64,000 bases of DNA from Diphasiastrum complanatum (GCA_029204225.1 CM055111.1:19721003-19785002); one strand, 5' to 3'. Positions 22,136 through 32,460 are shown, counted from the stretch's first letter. The notes: a model not told the origin generated them from the letters alone. Program-made: numbers and translations.

Positions 22136-22731
22136 AAATAGCTTCCTTTGATCAGTTGCAATATAGTAGCCAACTCTACTTGTCCCAAAGCATTAAATAA
22201 GTTAAATATGGTGTCAGCTGTTGTTTGGTGGGGATAATCATATGGACTTCTCTCTGGAAAAAAACACACTTAGGCAACGCAAATTCCCAACTTAAACTAT
22301 TAAAAAGCTCGCAGGCAAACCAGAACCGAGATGAGAATTCCCAACTAAAACAAAAATAAAGAAGAAGAAGGGCGAAGTTTAGAAGGAACAAACGATCTTG
22401 TATATAATGACCTAGAGAGTGAGAGTGACCTCAAAGCAAACGGTGGGCTAAAGCATCGCATCTCGAAATGGCACAAATCACAGTCATGAGTTTATTCAAA
22501 CAAAACTAAGAGATACAGTCAATATTCCTTGCAGCAGCTTATAATGTAGAACTAAAGAAAGCCATTCATCAGTTGGTTAGACGCTATAAGTCTGAATTAA
22601 GCGCAACTACTGATGAGCAACCACAATAGCAATCTCTAATCAACTTTAGAATTAAGCGCAACTACTGATGACTAGAACCACAATATAAATCTCTAATCAA
22701 CTCTAAAGAAATGAGCTAGAATACTCATGAG

Positions 22732-23183
22732 TGTCCAAGTCCGCAGGCTTGAGAGAGAACGCTAACTATTCAATACTTGATTCATTATAATGTAGAAATA
22801 TGAGCAGCTATTTATACTAAGCAAATGCGGCAACGTCCAATAGTAGGACAACTAATTAGGTTGTAGATCATAATGGCTAGTGGGCCATAGTGAGTTGGCA
22901 TCCATCTGGATCTTCCTGGAAATTTACTTACTATAAAATTAGGGCAAGTCTATAGCTTTAAAACAAATTGAACAATAAATTGTCTTTCAACCGACACGAA
23001 ATTTGTCGTTGATTGCCAATCAAACGACACGAAATTTGTTGATGATGACACTAAATGTTGGAGCCACCTGTGATCCATTTTTGAGTAATTATGTAGACTG
23101 TGTAAAAACATGAAGAAAGCTACAGGTCTGGATAAAAATTGGACGAAGATTAAGAAGTCGATTAGTAGGAGAATAATCCAACA
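22732..23183 (-). repeat. Probable solo LTR, copy A (452 bp)
   Basis: The minus strand begins TGTTGGATTATTCTCC at 23183 and ends CTTGGACA at 22732, a TG..CA unit with TGT/ACA ends. A TATAAATAG box lies at 22808-22816, about 370 bp from the start. No primer site, coding remnant or clear target duplication flanks it. The equivalent in B is 36592-37043, also 452 bp. Confidence 0.5.
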
Positions 23184-23409
23184 CCCCATGCAACCTAGAA
23201 TAGCAATTGCCCTCCTATTCTTGTATTATAGCAGTTAAACACCATGCAAGTGCTCCCATGTACAATTATAGGTCTGGGCCCACATATGATTATAAATTAC
23301 TTTACTGGTCAAGCCTAGAATGACGAGGCATAACTAATAGCCACATGCACAGGAGTGACCGGCTATCCATGTCAGGAATTATTCCGAATTCCTCATACTG
23401 GACATGGAC

Positions 23410-24310
23410 GTAATAGTAATTGAGGTGGAGGAAGATTGGAGTCATTCGATTAGAACTTGACAGATGTTACCTAGGCTTGCAAATTGAAAGGGACTATGAG
23501 GGAGGTAAGTTATACCTTCACCAGTCCAGATACACCCAGAAGATCCTAGAGGACTTTGAGATGCTGAACTGCAAAGGAGCGAACACTCCAATGCTCGCAA
23601 GGACGGTGCTGACGAATGATGATTGTCCAAAGATTGAGGAAGAGAGAGAACAGATGCATCTCACACCTTAGAGGAAGCTAATAGGATCACTGATGTACCT
23701 TGCTAACAAAATACGTCCTGATATTGCTTATGTAGTATTCAGGATGATCCAATTCTGCACGAATCCAGGCTCGACACATTGGATGATTGCAAAATGAATT
23801 TTGCAATATCTTCAATTAACGAGGGATTATGGCTTGTGTTATTGTCGTGGTGCATGCTTCAGGCTACTTTCCTATAGCGACGCTAGCTGGGCATCTCTCA
23901 AGGATGACTGTAAAAGCATCTCGGGAGGATGCACCATCGCATCAGGAGCAGCAGGTCTCTGAGTCAACAAGAAGCAAACCGTTGTAGCCCATCATCCTGT
24001 GAAGCAGAATATGTTGCCAATGCACTGCATGGATTTGAATGCAGTGCTTGAAAAAGCAGGGGAAGTTCAATATAGATAATTTCTCTTGTTGTGTCTGATC
24101 TAGTATGCAAATGCTTCTGTTGTTAATCGTGTGTCTGAGTTTTTTTTTTTCTCGTTCATTTTAATTCCGCACCTTGGTTGAAACTATGTTGAATGATGCA
24201 TTAATTTTATAAACGTAGATCAGTAGAGTAGCCTGATTACATTCTGGAGGATTGTAGGAGTGATTTAGCTGGCAGTGTCCAGTGATCGCATCTAAACTCC
24301 ATCCGAGTCG
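23410..24310 (+). mobile_element. Copia A-family scrap: RT/RNase H joined to LTR end
   Basis: From about 23460 it encodes the RT-RNase H junction (CYLGLQIERDYEGGKLYLHQ, LTPxRKLIGSLMYLANKIRPD, YSDASWASLKDD) with several stops, ending at an AEYVA-like motif. At about 24014 it jumps into the last ~300 bp of an A-family LTR (tgaatgcagtgcttgaaaaa, ctggaggattgtaggagtga), so the end of RNase H and the front of the LTR are deleted. Confidence 0.85.
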
Positions 24311-24539
24311 CAAGAGGATTGTGGTTCCTTCGTGGAAGCTTCGCGACTGCAAAACCCAAATCGCGATACACGAACCTGATTCCTCATCAAGAACGTCGCA
24401 CAAAACATCGCGAGTTCTAACCTAAATATGAATTTATAAAGTGCAAGTACGGCTTTACATGAATTTAGGCACTATAACATATTTACATGTACAATATAAA
24501 CAATAATTTTGGATAATGTGGGATCATGAGGCTCCACAT
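24311..24539. other. 3' flank of the H3-like locus, split by a later insertion
   Basis: This DNA was contiguous with position 29603 before the element at 24540-29602 inserted. It therefore lies just downstream (minus sense) of the histone-like pseudogene. No gene is recognised. It contains several cgcgac/tcgcga motifs. Confidence 0.5.
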
Positions 24540-25359
24540 TGTGAGAAATTGGCAAAAATCTAGCTTGGTATTTTTTATGATAGAAGTTTGTAAGTGAATC
24601 TCACATGTGTGGAGGATGTTCCCACATGTGGAGAATTGTAAAGTAAATCAAAATGTTTGATATAGGGGTCTCATAGAATTTCATAGTCAAGCATTTAGGT
24701 GTAGGATGTTGATAGGGTCAAATTTGGCATAGATGGCAAATTATCCATTTCCACTTGTAATGCCAATATTGAGCCAAAATAGAGCCAAACTTGTGCCAAT
24801 TAGAGTGTAGACAAGTGTCATGCTTTTGTTTGATGAAGCTTAAGTGGTCCAATAGGATTTAGAGGTGGAACCTTGTGAGGTCCAATAGAAAATTGAGGTG
24901 TGCTTGAATATAGTCCAATAGAATTTAGAGGTGCATGGATCAATGGTCCAATAAGATTAAGAGGTGGCAAAGTGTGATCCAATCATAGTTAAGCATAGTG
25001 GTAGCTCATGAATCTATTAGTATCATTGTACTCCTCCTTTTGGATCTAATTGATTTTGAGATTGAGTGGATTTTGAGTGTCATTGAATTTCTAGCTTTCT
25101 CTCTCTACCCGAGAGCTCATGATGCATTTTCTCCCTCTACCCGAGGAGAGCAGCTTGTTTTTACTTAGAATACTTTTGGAACACTTCCCACACGTGTGAG
25201 TGAGAGTTGGAAGTGATTGAATGCATGTAGTAGTGTGTTTTTGCCATAGAATCAAAGATAGATCTTGAATCTCAATCTAGTCTTGATCTTGGTGCATCTA
25301 CACACCTTAGGAGATCACAAGTACATGTAGTGGACAATCTACACATGTGAAATTCAACA
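24540..25359 (+). repeat. 5' LTR of the young element (820 bp)
   Basis: Begins TGTGAGAAATTGGC and ends AAATTCAACA, with TG..CA ends. The primer site follows with no gap. Pairs with 28784-29602. Confidence 0.95.
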
Positions 25360-25372
25360 TGGTATCAGAGCC
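25360..25372 (+). other. Primer-binding site of the young element
   Basis: TGGTATCAGAGCC, an exact match to the usual initiator tRNA-Met primer site, immediately after the 5' LTR. Confidence 0.93.
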
Positions 25373-26116
25373 TACCTAAGGTTACCATGCATTTTGATCC
25401 ATTTGAGTGAAAACTATTCATCAATCTTGAGCTAGAAATTGTCAAGGCCCATTTTCCTAGTTATGTTGTTCAATTTTGGATCAAAAGAGATCAAAAGGAC
25501 ATTGATTGGGTCTGACCTGGTACTGTACGGAATCAGGTGCTCAGACATGTGTGAGGAACATCCAATTTCAGTTTGGGAGTTTTCTTTCATGTTTGATCCA
25601 AAAATCTTGCTAGATAGCTTGTTTTGAAGCTATTTTTGTCTAGTTTCTGATGCAATCAGTTTCATTCCATTTGGTTGAGCCAATCAAAAGTTATAAGCTT
25701 TTGAAGAGGGTTAGGTAGGGCACCTAGACCTGGGTGGACACATGTGGTTTGGTCAAAAGATTGCTTGTTTGATCCAAAATCACAGTTGAATGCTTACCAA
25801 TCTCATCTATATGTGATCTAGGCATTGTTTTGAGATCTTAGCCATTTTGTTTCATGCAATATCATTGTATTTGAGTCAAATTTGGTTTCTTACTGTATTT
25901 CACACGTGCTAAGAGTGTTTGATCTTAACTTTGCCCATACTCCATCATTTGATGTGAAGTAGATCTAGTTTTGGAGAGATTGAGATAGCTAGTGAGAATC
26001 ATCTCACAATTTGTTGCAAGATCTTGCATAGGAGATGGTAGCACACCATTATTGGATCCTATAGTGAGAGAGAAGCAACATTTTTTATTCATCACTTTTA
26101 TTTATCTCCACTTTAC

Positions 26117-26476
26117 ATGACTTCAATGAGTTCATACTTGTTGCAACCAAGTGAGAGATTGTCTACTTCCAATTATTCAATATGGAAGTTGAGGATGGAG
26201 TCCATCTTGATACTCCAAGATGTGATGGACATTGTACTTGGGATTGAGGAGGAGCCTCAAGTCCTTCAAGAAGTACAAAAATACAAGAAGAGAGCTAGGA
26301 TGGCTCTCCACTACATTAAGATGGATGTCTCTAATGAGATATTGAGGGAGATTGGTGATTGTTCTACATCCAAGGAAGCTTGGGATTGTCTCAAGTCCAT
26401 CTATGAGGCTAAGAACACCTCTAGGCTCCTCAAAATAGTAAAAAGAGTGATGAGAGTGCATCTAATTATGTTTTGA
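26117..26476 (+). CDS. Gag N-terminal frame of the young element
   Basis: Begins MTSMSSYLLQPSERLSTSNY and has the copia Gag start motif NYSIWKLRMESIL, then the UBN2-like SKEAWDCLKSIYEAKN. Gag forms the particle that packages element RNA. The frame leaves the Gag pattern near 26435 at an A-rich site (caaaatagtaaaaag); the Gag-like reading continues in another frame (DESASNYVLRVRDI) into the long frame below. This is either a frameshift mutation with a small deletion or a slippage site. Confidence 0.8.
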   Translation: MTSMSSYLLQPSERLSTSNYSIWKLRMESILILQDVMDIVLGIEEEPQVLQEVQKYKKRARMALHYIKMDVSNEILREIGDCSTSKEAWDCLKSIYEAKNTSRLLKIVKRVMRVHLIMF

Positions 26477-27966
26477 GAGTCAGGGATATTCATAGGGAGC
26501 TTGCATGTATTGGTGACTCAATCAATCAAAGTGAGCTAGTCCAAGTCATTCTCAATGGCTTGAGAGATGAATATGACAACCTTGTCCAATCCTATGCTAT
26601 TAAGGAGGAGCTACCAAGTTTGGAGGCCCTTCAAAGTGTGCTTATTTCTGAAGAATCAAGACAAGAGTACAAACTCTTGAGGATGGACAAGCTATCACTC
26701 AATCATGATGATGACAAAGTTCTATTTGCCAAGCACAAAGAGAGGAGTAAGAAGCAACACCATCACTTCTCTAATGACAAAGCTAAAGACCAAGATGGAG
26801 AGGAGGAGGATACCTCTCATGCTTCTAATTCAAATCTCAAGAAGAAGATGATCAAGTGCTTTTATTGTGGCAAGAAAGGCCATTATGCCACCAATTGCTT
26901 CAAGAAGAAGAATCAACTCAATCAAGCCAACATCACCAATGAGAAAGAAGACTATATTGCAAGTGATGGAAAATGCTCTCTTATGGCATCAAGCTTCTCC
27001 TCTTCCACCTTTAACAAGGATGACTCATGGTATATTGATAGTGGAGCATCTTCACATATGTGTGGCTCGAAGCACTTTTTTTCATCTATTATGCCTTATG
27101 ATGGAGTCAAGAAGACCATATACTTTGCAAGTAAGCATGAGTGCAATATTGAAGGAGTAGGGATTATTCCCTTGAAGCTTGCATCTTCTAAAGATCTCTT
27201 TCTCAACAATGTTCTTTTTGTCCCAAAGCTTATAAAGAACATCTTAAGTGTTGGCCAACTTCTTGATAGTGGCTTTGATGTCAATTTCAATATTGACAAT
27301 TGTGTGATTAAGAAGGATGGTGAGATCCTTGCATATGGATCAAGATTTGAAGGCATTTACAAATTGGATCCAAGTGAGAGTGCAAACTCTCTTGATGTTT
27401 CTTATATTTCCAAAATTTCAAAGGAGGAGGATGACACAAGATGCACATATCTTCTCTCTTCAAGTATTATGGTGTATGATTATTCCTTATTATTCAAAGC
27501 ATATGTTGAGAAGAAATTCTCATTGAAGATCAAAGCTTTGAGGAGTATTGGAGCTCTTGAAGGAATAGCACCATATGAAGTTTTATTCAAGATGAAGCCT
27601 AAGGTTGATCACCTTAGTGAACTTGGTAGTGCTTGCTTTGCACATATTCCCTTGGAAACAAGAAGGAAGGATGATCCAAGCTCATGGATCATGATTGGAT
27701 ACTCATCCATCAAGGAGGCCTTTAGTGTCTTTACACTCTCTATTTCAAATGTGATCGTGAATAGAGATGTCATATTGCATGAAGATTCAATCTTGGAAGT
27801 GGCCGAGATCAAGGCTTCTCAAGAAGCATCACAAGTTATCCTTTTTGAAGGTATTCAAGTTATGATGGGGCCAATGTGTGAGGAGGAGTTTCTTCTTCAT
27901 ATGATTTCAAGAAGATCTTCAAGATGCATGGCCGAGTCTTTATGGCTCACCTTACATGGCAAATAG
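26473..27966 (+). CDS. Gag C-terminus, CCHC knuckle, protease and integrase remnant
   Basis: A 497-codon frame. It starts in the UBN2 part (VRDIHRELACIGDS), has an intact CCHC knuckle CFYCGKKGHYATNC at residue 129 and an aspartic protease site WYIDSGASSHM at about residue 189. NNVLFVPKLIKNILSVGQLL completes the protease. It then skips the integrase zinc site and DDE core and resumes at PYEVLFKMKPKVDHLSELGS and the VNRDVIL motif of the integrase tail. The open frame through a deleted integrase suggests that Gag and protease function was kept after the enzymes were lost. The Met at 26473 is probably not a true start. Confidence 0.85.
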   Translation: MRVRDIHRELACIGDSINQSELVQVILNGLRDEYDNLVQSYAIKEELPSLEALQSVLISEESRQEYKLLRMDKLSLNHDDDKVLFAKHKERSKKQHHHFSNDKAKDQDGEEEDTSHASNSNLKKKMIKCFYCGKKGHYATNCFKKKNQLNQANITNEKEDYIASDGKCSLMASSFSSSTFNKDDSWYIDSGASSHMCGSKHFFSSIMPYDGVKKTIYFASKHECNIEGVGIIPLKLASSKDLFLNNVLFVPKLIKNILSVGQLLDSGFDVNFNIDNCVIKKDGEILAYGSRFEGIYKLDPSESANSLDVSYISKISKEEDDTRCTYLLSSSIMVYDYSLLFKAYVEKKFSLKIKALRSIGALEGIAPYEVLFKMKPKVDHLSELGSACFAHIPLETRRKDDPSSWIMIGYSSIKEAFSVFTLSISNVIVNRDVILHEDSILEVAEIKASQEASQVILFEGIQVMMGPMCEEEFLLHMISRRSSRCMAESLWLTLHGK

Positions 27967-28783
27967 GGGCATCTTTCATGTTGTATCTACTACAACACAT
28001 TCATATATGCTTCTCTTCCTTTGCTTGAAATGCTATCTTGCTTCATTGAATTTTTTGGATCTCAAAGTTCAAGAAAAGCTATACTAGTTTTGTATGATGC
28101 TTATGGTATGGACATGTTTCTTGTCATTATTGACTTAGCTGTGTTTCCAATACTTTTTGAAAGCAAGATATTGTATTGTCAAAAGTATGCTCTTGGTTCT
28201 AGTAAGACAAGATTGAGCTTGGTACTCACTTTTTTGAAAATCATGTTTTCACATGTTTTGAGGCAAATTGTAAACTCCTCTTGAGATTAAGTGAAGCATC
28301 CTTACATCCTTGAGAGAGTAACTAGCCTAAAAAAGATCAAGATAGTCTTTGATATCAAGATTAGATCCATCATGGATATAGTTCATTGTATGTGGACTAG
28401 TCGAGCTAGAAAGCATAAGCTTGATAATCATCATTGTTTCACATCTTATGATCTTGATCTCCATGATCCTTATGAGGCTTGGAAGCCTCATATTTCTCTA
28501 TTTATGGTGCATCCATCATGCAAGTGGAACTTTCAAGGCAAAGATCATCATCAAGCATGGAGGAAGCCCATGATAATAGTGGCATATTGGTGGAGCACTC
28601 TTCAAAGGCATTGGCAAGAGATCTCTACCAAAGAGATCTTATCATGGATATGGTGAGGGTGCTGCTATGATGGATCCCTTGGCTGATTTTCACTTCTTAT
28701 GCATACCAAAGGATCCACTCAAAAATATTTACAAACTTCTCAAGTGATCTAGTACCTTTCCAAGCTATTTTTTTGAGGAGGAG
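27967..28783 (+). other. Region of the young element that replaces RT and RNase H
   Basis: About 0.8 kb with short frames (28021-28284 and 28291-28656) and no YVDD box or RNase H motif. It ends at the purine tract before the 3' LTR. I do not recognise its origin. Confidence 0.5.
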
Positions 28784-29602
28784 TGTGAGAAATTGGCAAA
28801 AATTTAGCTTGGTATTTTTATGATAGAAGTTTGCAAGTGAATCTCACATGTGTGGAGGATGTTCCCACGTGTGGAGAATTGTAAAGTAAATCAAAATGTT
28901 TGATATAGGGGTCTCATAGAATTTCATAGTCAAGCATTTAGGTGTAGGATGTTGATAGGGTCAAATTTGGCATAGATGGCAAATTATCCATTTCCACTTG
29001 TAATGCCAATATTGAGCCAAAATAGAGCCAAACTTGTGCCAATTAGAGTGTAGACAAGTGTCATGCTTTTGTTTGATGAAGCTTAAGTGGTCCAATAGGA
29101 TTTAGAGGTGGAACCTTGTGAGGTCCAATAGAAAATTGAGGTGTGCTTGAATATAGTCCAATAGAATTTAGAGGTGCATGGATCAATGGTCCAATAGGAT
29201 TAAGAGGTGGCAAAGTGTGATCCAATCATAGTTAGGCATAGTGGTAGCTCATGAATCTATTAGTATCATTTTACTCCTCCTTTTGGATCTAATTGATTTT
29301 GAGATTGAGTGCATTTTGAGTGTCATTGAATTTCTAGCTTTCTCTCTCTACCCGAGAGCTCATGATGCATTTTCTCTCTCTACCCGAGGAGAGCAGCTTG
29401 TTTTTCCTTAGAATACTTTTGGAACACTTCCCACACGTGTGAGTGAGAGTTGGAAGTGATTGAATGCATGTAGTAGTGTGTTTTTGCCATAGAATCAAAG
29501 ATAGATCTTGAATCTCAATCTAGTCTTGATCTTGGTGCATCTACACACCTTAGGAGATCACAAGTACATGTAGTGGACAATCCACACGTGTGAAATTCAA
29601 CA
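28784..29602 (+). repeat. 3' LTR of the young element (819 bp)
   Basis: Begins TGTGAGAAATTGGC and ends AAATTCAACA. It differs from the 5' LTR by about 11 substitutions and one T. CACAT follows at 29603-29607. Confidence 0.95.
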
Positions 29603-29617
29603 CACATATCCCCTTCC

Positions 29618-31808
29618 TCAGCAGTGCAGTGGCTCGCAAACAAATTGCTTACAATCTTCTTTGTTACTTCCTTTTGGTTGGCTTTCTATGGAAAATAGCT
29701 TTTGCTCGGGCTTCATTTCATTCATTGACTTGCCTTTTGTAGCAAGGTAGTAATTGTTCTTCTGGTTGTAATCTTCCTGAAATGATAAATTCAAATAACC
29801 TCCCATTCCTTGATTTTCCAATGGTGCAAGGGGGTTGTCGATCAATGTGTTATTTTCAAGATGAGTGTACCAACTATCCCCAGACAAGATTTCAGACATC
29901 TCAGCAGAAGGGACAATTAGTGAGAGGGGTGCATATGTATATTTTGGGAATTTTTCTTTAATGTATAATTGTTGAATGGACAAAAGGGCATATGAAATGA
30001 GAGAACCAATATTTACATAATTGTAAGTATAGTATGGTTTGGTTATTGGGTTAGTAAAGCGAAGTATATCATCTGCTTTAACTTCCTCCAAATAATGAGA
30101 ATAATTAGCTTCCCAATCTGTGTAGATTTCCCACAGATCAAGGAATAATAGCTGACTAGAGACCTTGGAAGGAGTTGGATCAGGTCTAGGAACTACTCAA
30201 TTAACATCAAAAATGTTAATTGGGTCTAGCTTATTCCGATACTCATCCAAAGCTGGAAAAATATTGTTTTCAAATGTTTTTAGATATTCTAGGATATATA
30301 TATGCAAAGATCCTATAACAACGTGGATATAGTTAGTTTGCACATTGAGCTTATTCTGAACAATGGCAAGAGCAAAGATACCTTTTTGGTGCACTGTTAG
30401 TTTGGCCCAAAAAGTGTTTAGGCTAGAAAAAATCCAAGGGCTTTCCCATTGTTCTTTTGTATAACCAAAAAGTTTTGGTAAAAGAAGGTAATCCATTCTC
30501 CACTGGAGTTCTGGACTATTAAAAGGTAGAAGAAAAAATGTTAGTTCTTGTTGGAATGTCTGAAATTCTGTCTTTAGTAGTGAATACACTACCTTGTTCT
30601 TCCTCTTGACAGCTCCACTGTGTGATGCTTCAGCCTGCTACAAAATAATTGGTAGAGTTGCTGGTTGGTCTAAAGAAGCTATGTCACTGGTTGCTTTTGG
30701 CTTCACAGCATCCTCAAGGTCAGTCTGCACATCTTGATCTTTCTGGATTTGCTTAAAAACAATATCTATCTAGATGGCCTTCTCTGATGTATCTTTAACT
30801 GGCTCATCCATCTGCATAGACTAGTCTTGGCGCTGGACATGTTCTTTATCTTCAAAATTCTGGATTTGGCTTGATTGAAACTTAGCCTCTTCCAGTTCTT
30901 CTTTCAATTTCTCATATGAAACCATCTAGGGTTGCAAATATTGCAGTTGGAAGGTCTGGATAATTTTTTCTTGAATACCTTACAAGTTGTTGGGTCGATC
31001 CTGTATCTCCCATGAGATACACAAGCTCCCAATGTGACTTCGGCACTTATCCGCCATAGAATTGTCTCTTTGGCTTGTTTCTTATAGATTTGGTTGCCTT
31101 TCCTTAGTAGAGTCTGTAGAATTCTACAGCTAGGCAACAGAGTCCTGAAGCTGCTTTGATTTGCTTGGGCACTCTCCTTGTTGGTAATGGCATTGCTAAG
31201 TTTGTCGCTCAGCTCCTCGTTACTACTCTGCAAAGTAGCTCGTGCAACATCTGACTCAGAGCTCAAGAAGACACGGGGTCTCTTGGCCGGGATATGTCCA
31301 GGAGGAAGGGAGATAGCTGGCCTTCGAGATCCAGCCTTCTTGGGGACAACTTGCTTCTCTTCCTCCTAGAGGTAGTAGGCATGTTGGTTCTATCCAGAGG
31401 TAGGTCTCTAGAGGTGCTGGCATTATCAACATGCAGACCAAAATATCTGTCCCGAAGCCTTTTGAGAATGAAGAAATCCTTTGGCATGATGGTGACACGC
31501 TTACCATGCACTGCCAAAAGACAAGTATCCTCAAAAAACTAGGACAGAAAATCATCTGCAGCACCCTGCAAGGCATGCATGGCTGTCACGGCAAAACAAA
31601 TATCTAGGCCAAGTGACAGAGTGACATTCCATACAGATTGGCCGAAAGGAGCTCTAGGGATCAACAATTCAGTTGATCTCTGGAGTTTTCTGATCTCCCT
31701 CAGCCAGACCTGCTTCCTGCCACGCCTACAGCCAGTATCAGGGGGAACACGAGAATGGGATGGCTGTATAGTAGTGATGGCACGGGCGGTGGATTTGGTC
31801 ATGACCAT
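29618..31808 (-). pseudogene. Divergent histone H3 domain fused to coiled coil and an unknown C-terminal domain, decayed
   Basis: The probable start is the ATG at 31808. The first residues, MVMTKSTARAIT, follow the H3 tail pattern (T3, K4, T6, A7, R8 kept; K9 replaced by Ala). The fold follows: LREIRKLQRSTELLIPRAPF (H3 LREIRKYQKSTELLI), an AMHALQGAADDFLS helix, then FFEDTCLLAV and HGKRVTIMPKD, almost identical to H3 IHAKRVTIMPKD. Loop 1 has ordinary H3 length, without the CENH3 insertion. After about residue 130 come a Ser/Arg-rich linker, a Gln/Glu-rich coiled-coil stretch (about 31270-30620) and an aromatic-rich domain (about 30600-29621) that I do not recognise. Breaks: TAG at 31539-31541, frameshifts near 31265 and 31165, then TAG/TAA at 31130, 31124, 31082, 30980, 30926, 30821, 30770 and 30638 and TGA at 30197. 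Expected role, if ever functional: a DNA-packaging or chromatin-tethering protein. The histone match is strong; origin is open. Confidence 0.8.
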
Positions 31809-32118
31809 CATTCTTGGAAGAAGAAAATTAACAAAAAGAAGTTTGAACAAAACAAAAGTGGATCAAAACAAAAAACTTTGCGATGAAAGGGCGCTTGAGA
31901 TCGATACCAGCACTGAATATCGGTTTCGAGCACAAGATCTATAGAGATTGTTTGTAGAAAAGAGATGCGCGCTCGAAAGCGATATTGCACAGCAGGCGGT
32001 ATCGGACTCGAGCGCACTGTGAGAGGACGGAAGCTTGAATTATGAAAGAGCGCACTTAAGAGCGATATCGAGAGCTAAAAGCGAAAATTTTGCGAAAAAA
32101 AATGAAAATTCCGAGGAC

Positions 32119-32125
32119 TTATATA
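32119..32125 (-). promoter_or_regulatory. TATA box of the H3-like locus
   Basis: The minus strand reads GTCTATATAAGTCC about 310 bp upstream of the H3-like ATG, just inside the G-box repeat. Position and sequence suit a plant core promoter; transcription is not shown. Confidence 0.55.
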
Positions 32126-32460
32126 GACGAAATTTTTGCACATGTAAAAAGACGGCCGAGACATGTGTCATCAGATGATTAGACCACGTGGAATGTCTGT
32201 ACTAACAATGATGAGCCAAGTATGAGGCCACGTGGGCTGAGACACGTGTGCGAATACCTAATCGACACGTGTCATTCACGCACGTGACAGATGTTAGATC
32301 AATCATACTACGACACATTTATTTTGGCTAATCACAAGTTGATACGTGTTCCTTCGCCAGTCCTCCACACGTGCAATTTTTTTTTATAAATATGTCTTTT
32401 TTGGGCTCATATTTTCACGCAAATTCATGATTGCATTGCCAGATATCAATTTCAAACACA
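32125..32460. promoter_or_regulatory. G-box-rich direct repeat, proximal copy
   Basis: Six CACGTG G-boxes lie at 32185, 32229, 32243, 32266, 32281 and 32368, several as perfect ACACGTGT. G-boxes bind plant bZIP and bHLH factors. The block is directly upstream of the TATA box of the H3-like locus and is repeated at 32753-33010. Confidence 0.75.

Larger units (their letters stand above)
18152..23340 (+). repeat. Segmental duplication, copy A
   Basis: This is in direct orientation with 33012-37200. Shared blocks in the same order are the RNase H tail and LTR of copia C, an unknown ORF, the GC-rich module, the EamA exon fragment, the palindrome cluster and a probable LTR. About 1.09 kb (roughly 19416-20502) is absent from copy B. 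Both copies end after the same taactaatag. Confidence 0.9.
24540..29602 (+). mobile_element. Young non-autonomous copia-type element with gag and protease but no RT
   Basis: Complete structure: 5' LTR 24540-25359, primer site 25360-25372, gag-protease-partial integrase frames, purine tract GAGGAGGAG at 28775-28783 and 3' LTR 28784-29602. A perfect 5-bp target duplication, CACAT, flanks it (24535-24539 and 29603-29607). I count about 11 substitutions and one indel between the LTRs over 820 bp, roughly 98.6% identity. The integrase catalytic core, reverse transcriptase and RNase H are missing, so it must have moved with enzymes supplied in trans. It resembles TR-GAG-type non-autonomous elements. 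Confidence 0.93.

Noticed and set aside
31420..31808. Reading the H3-like domain as a centromeric CENH3
   Set aside because: Loop 1 has ordinary H3 length and the tail keeps the T-K-x-T-A-R start of canonical H3; CENH3 usually has a longer loop 1 and an unrelated tail. The long C-terminal extension also does not fit.
29618..31808. TAG/TAA read as Gln (altered genetic code)
   Set aside because: The EamA gene and copia genes in the same window use ordinary stops, and two frameshifts plus a TGA show the locus is decayed. C-to-T decay explains the pattern.
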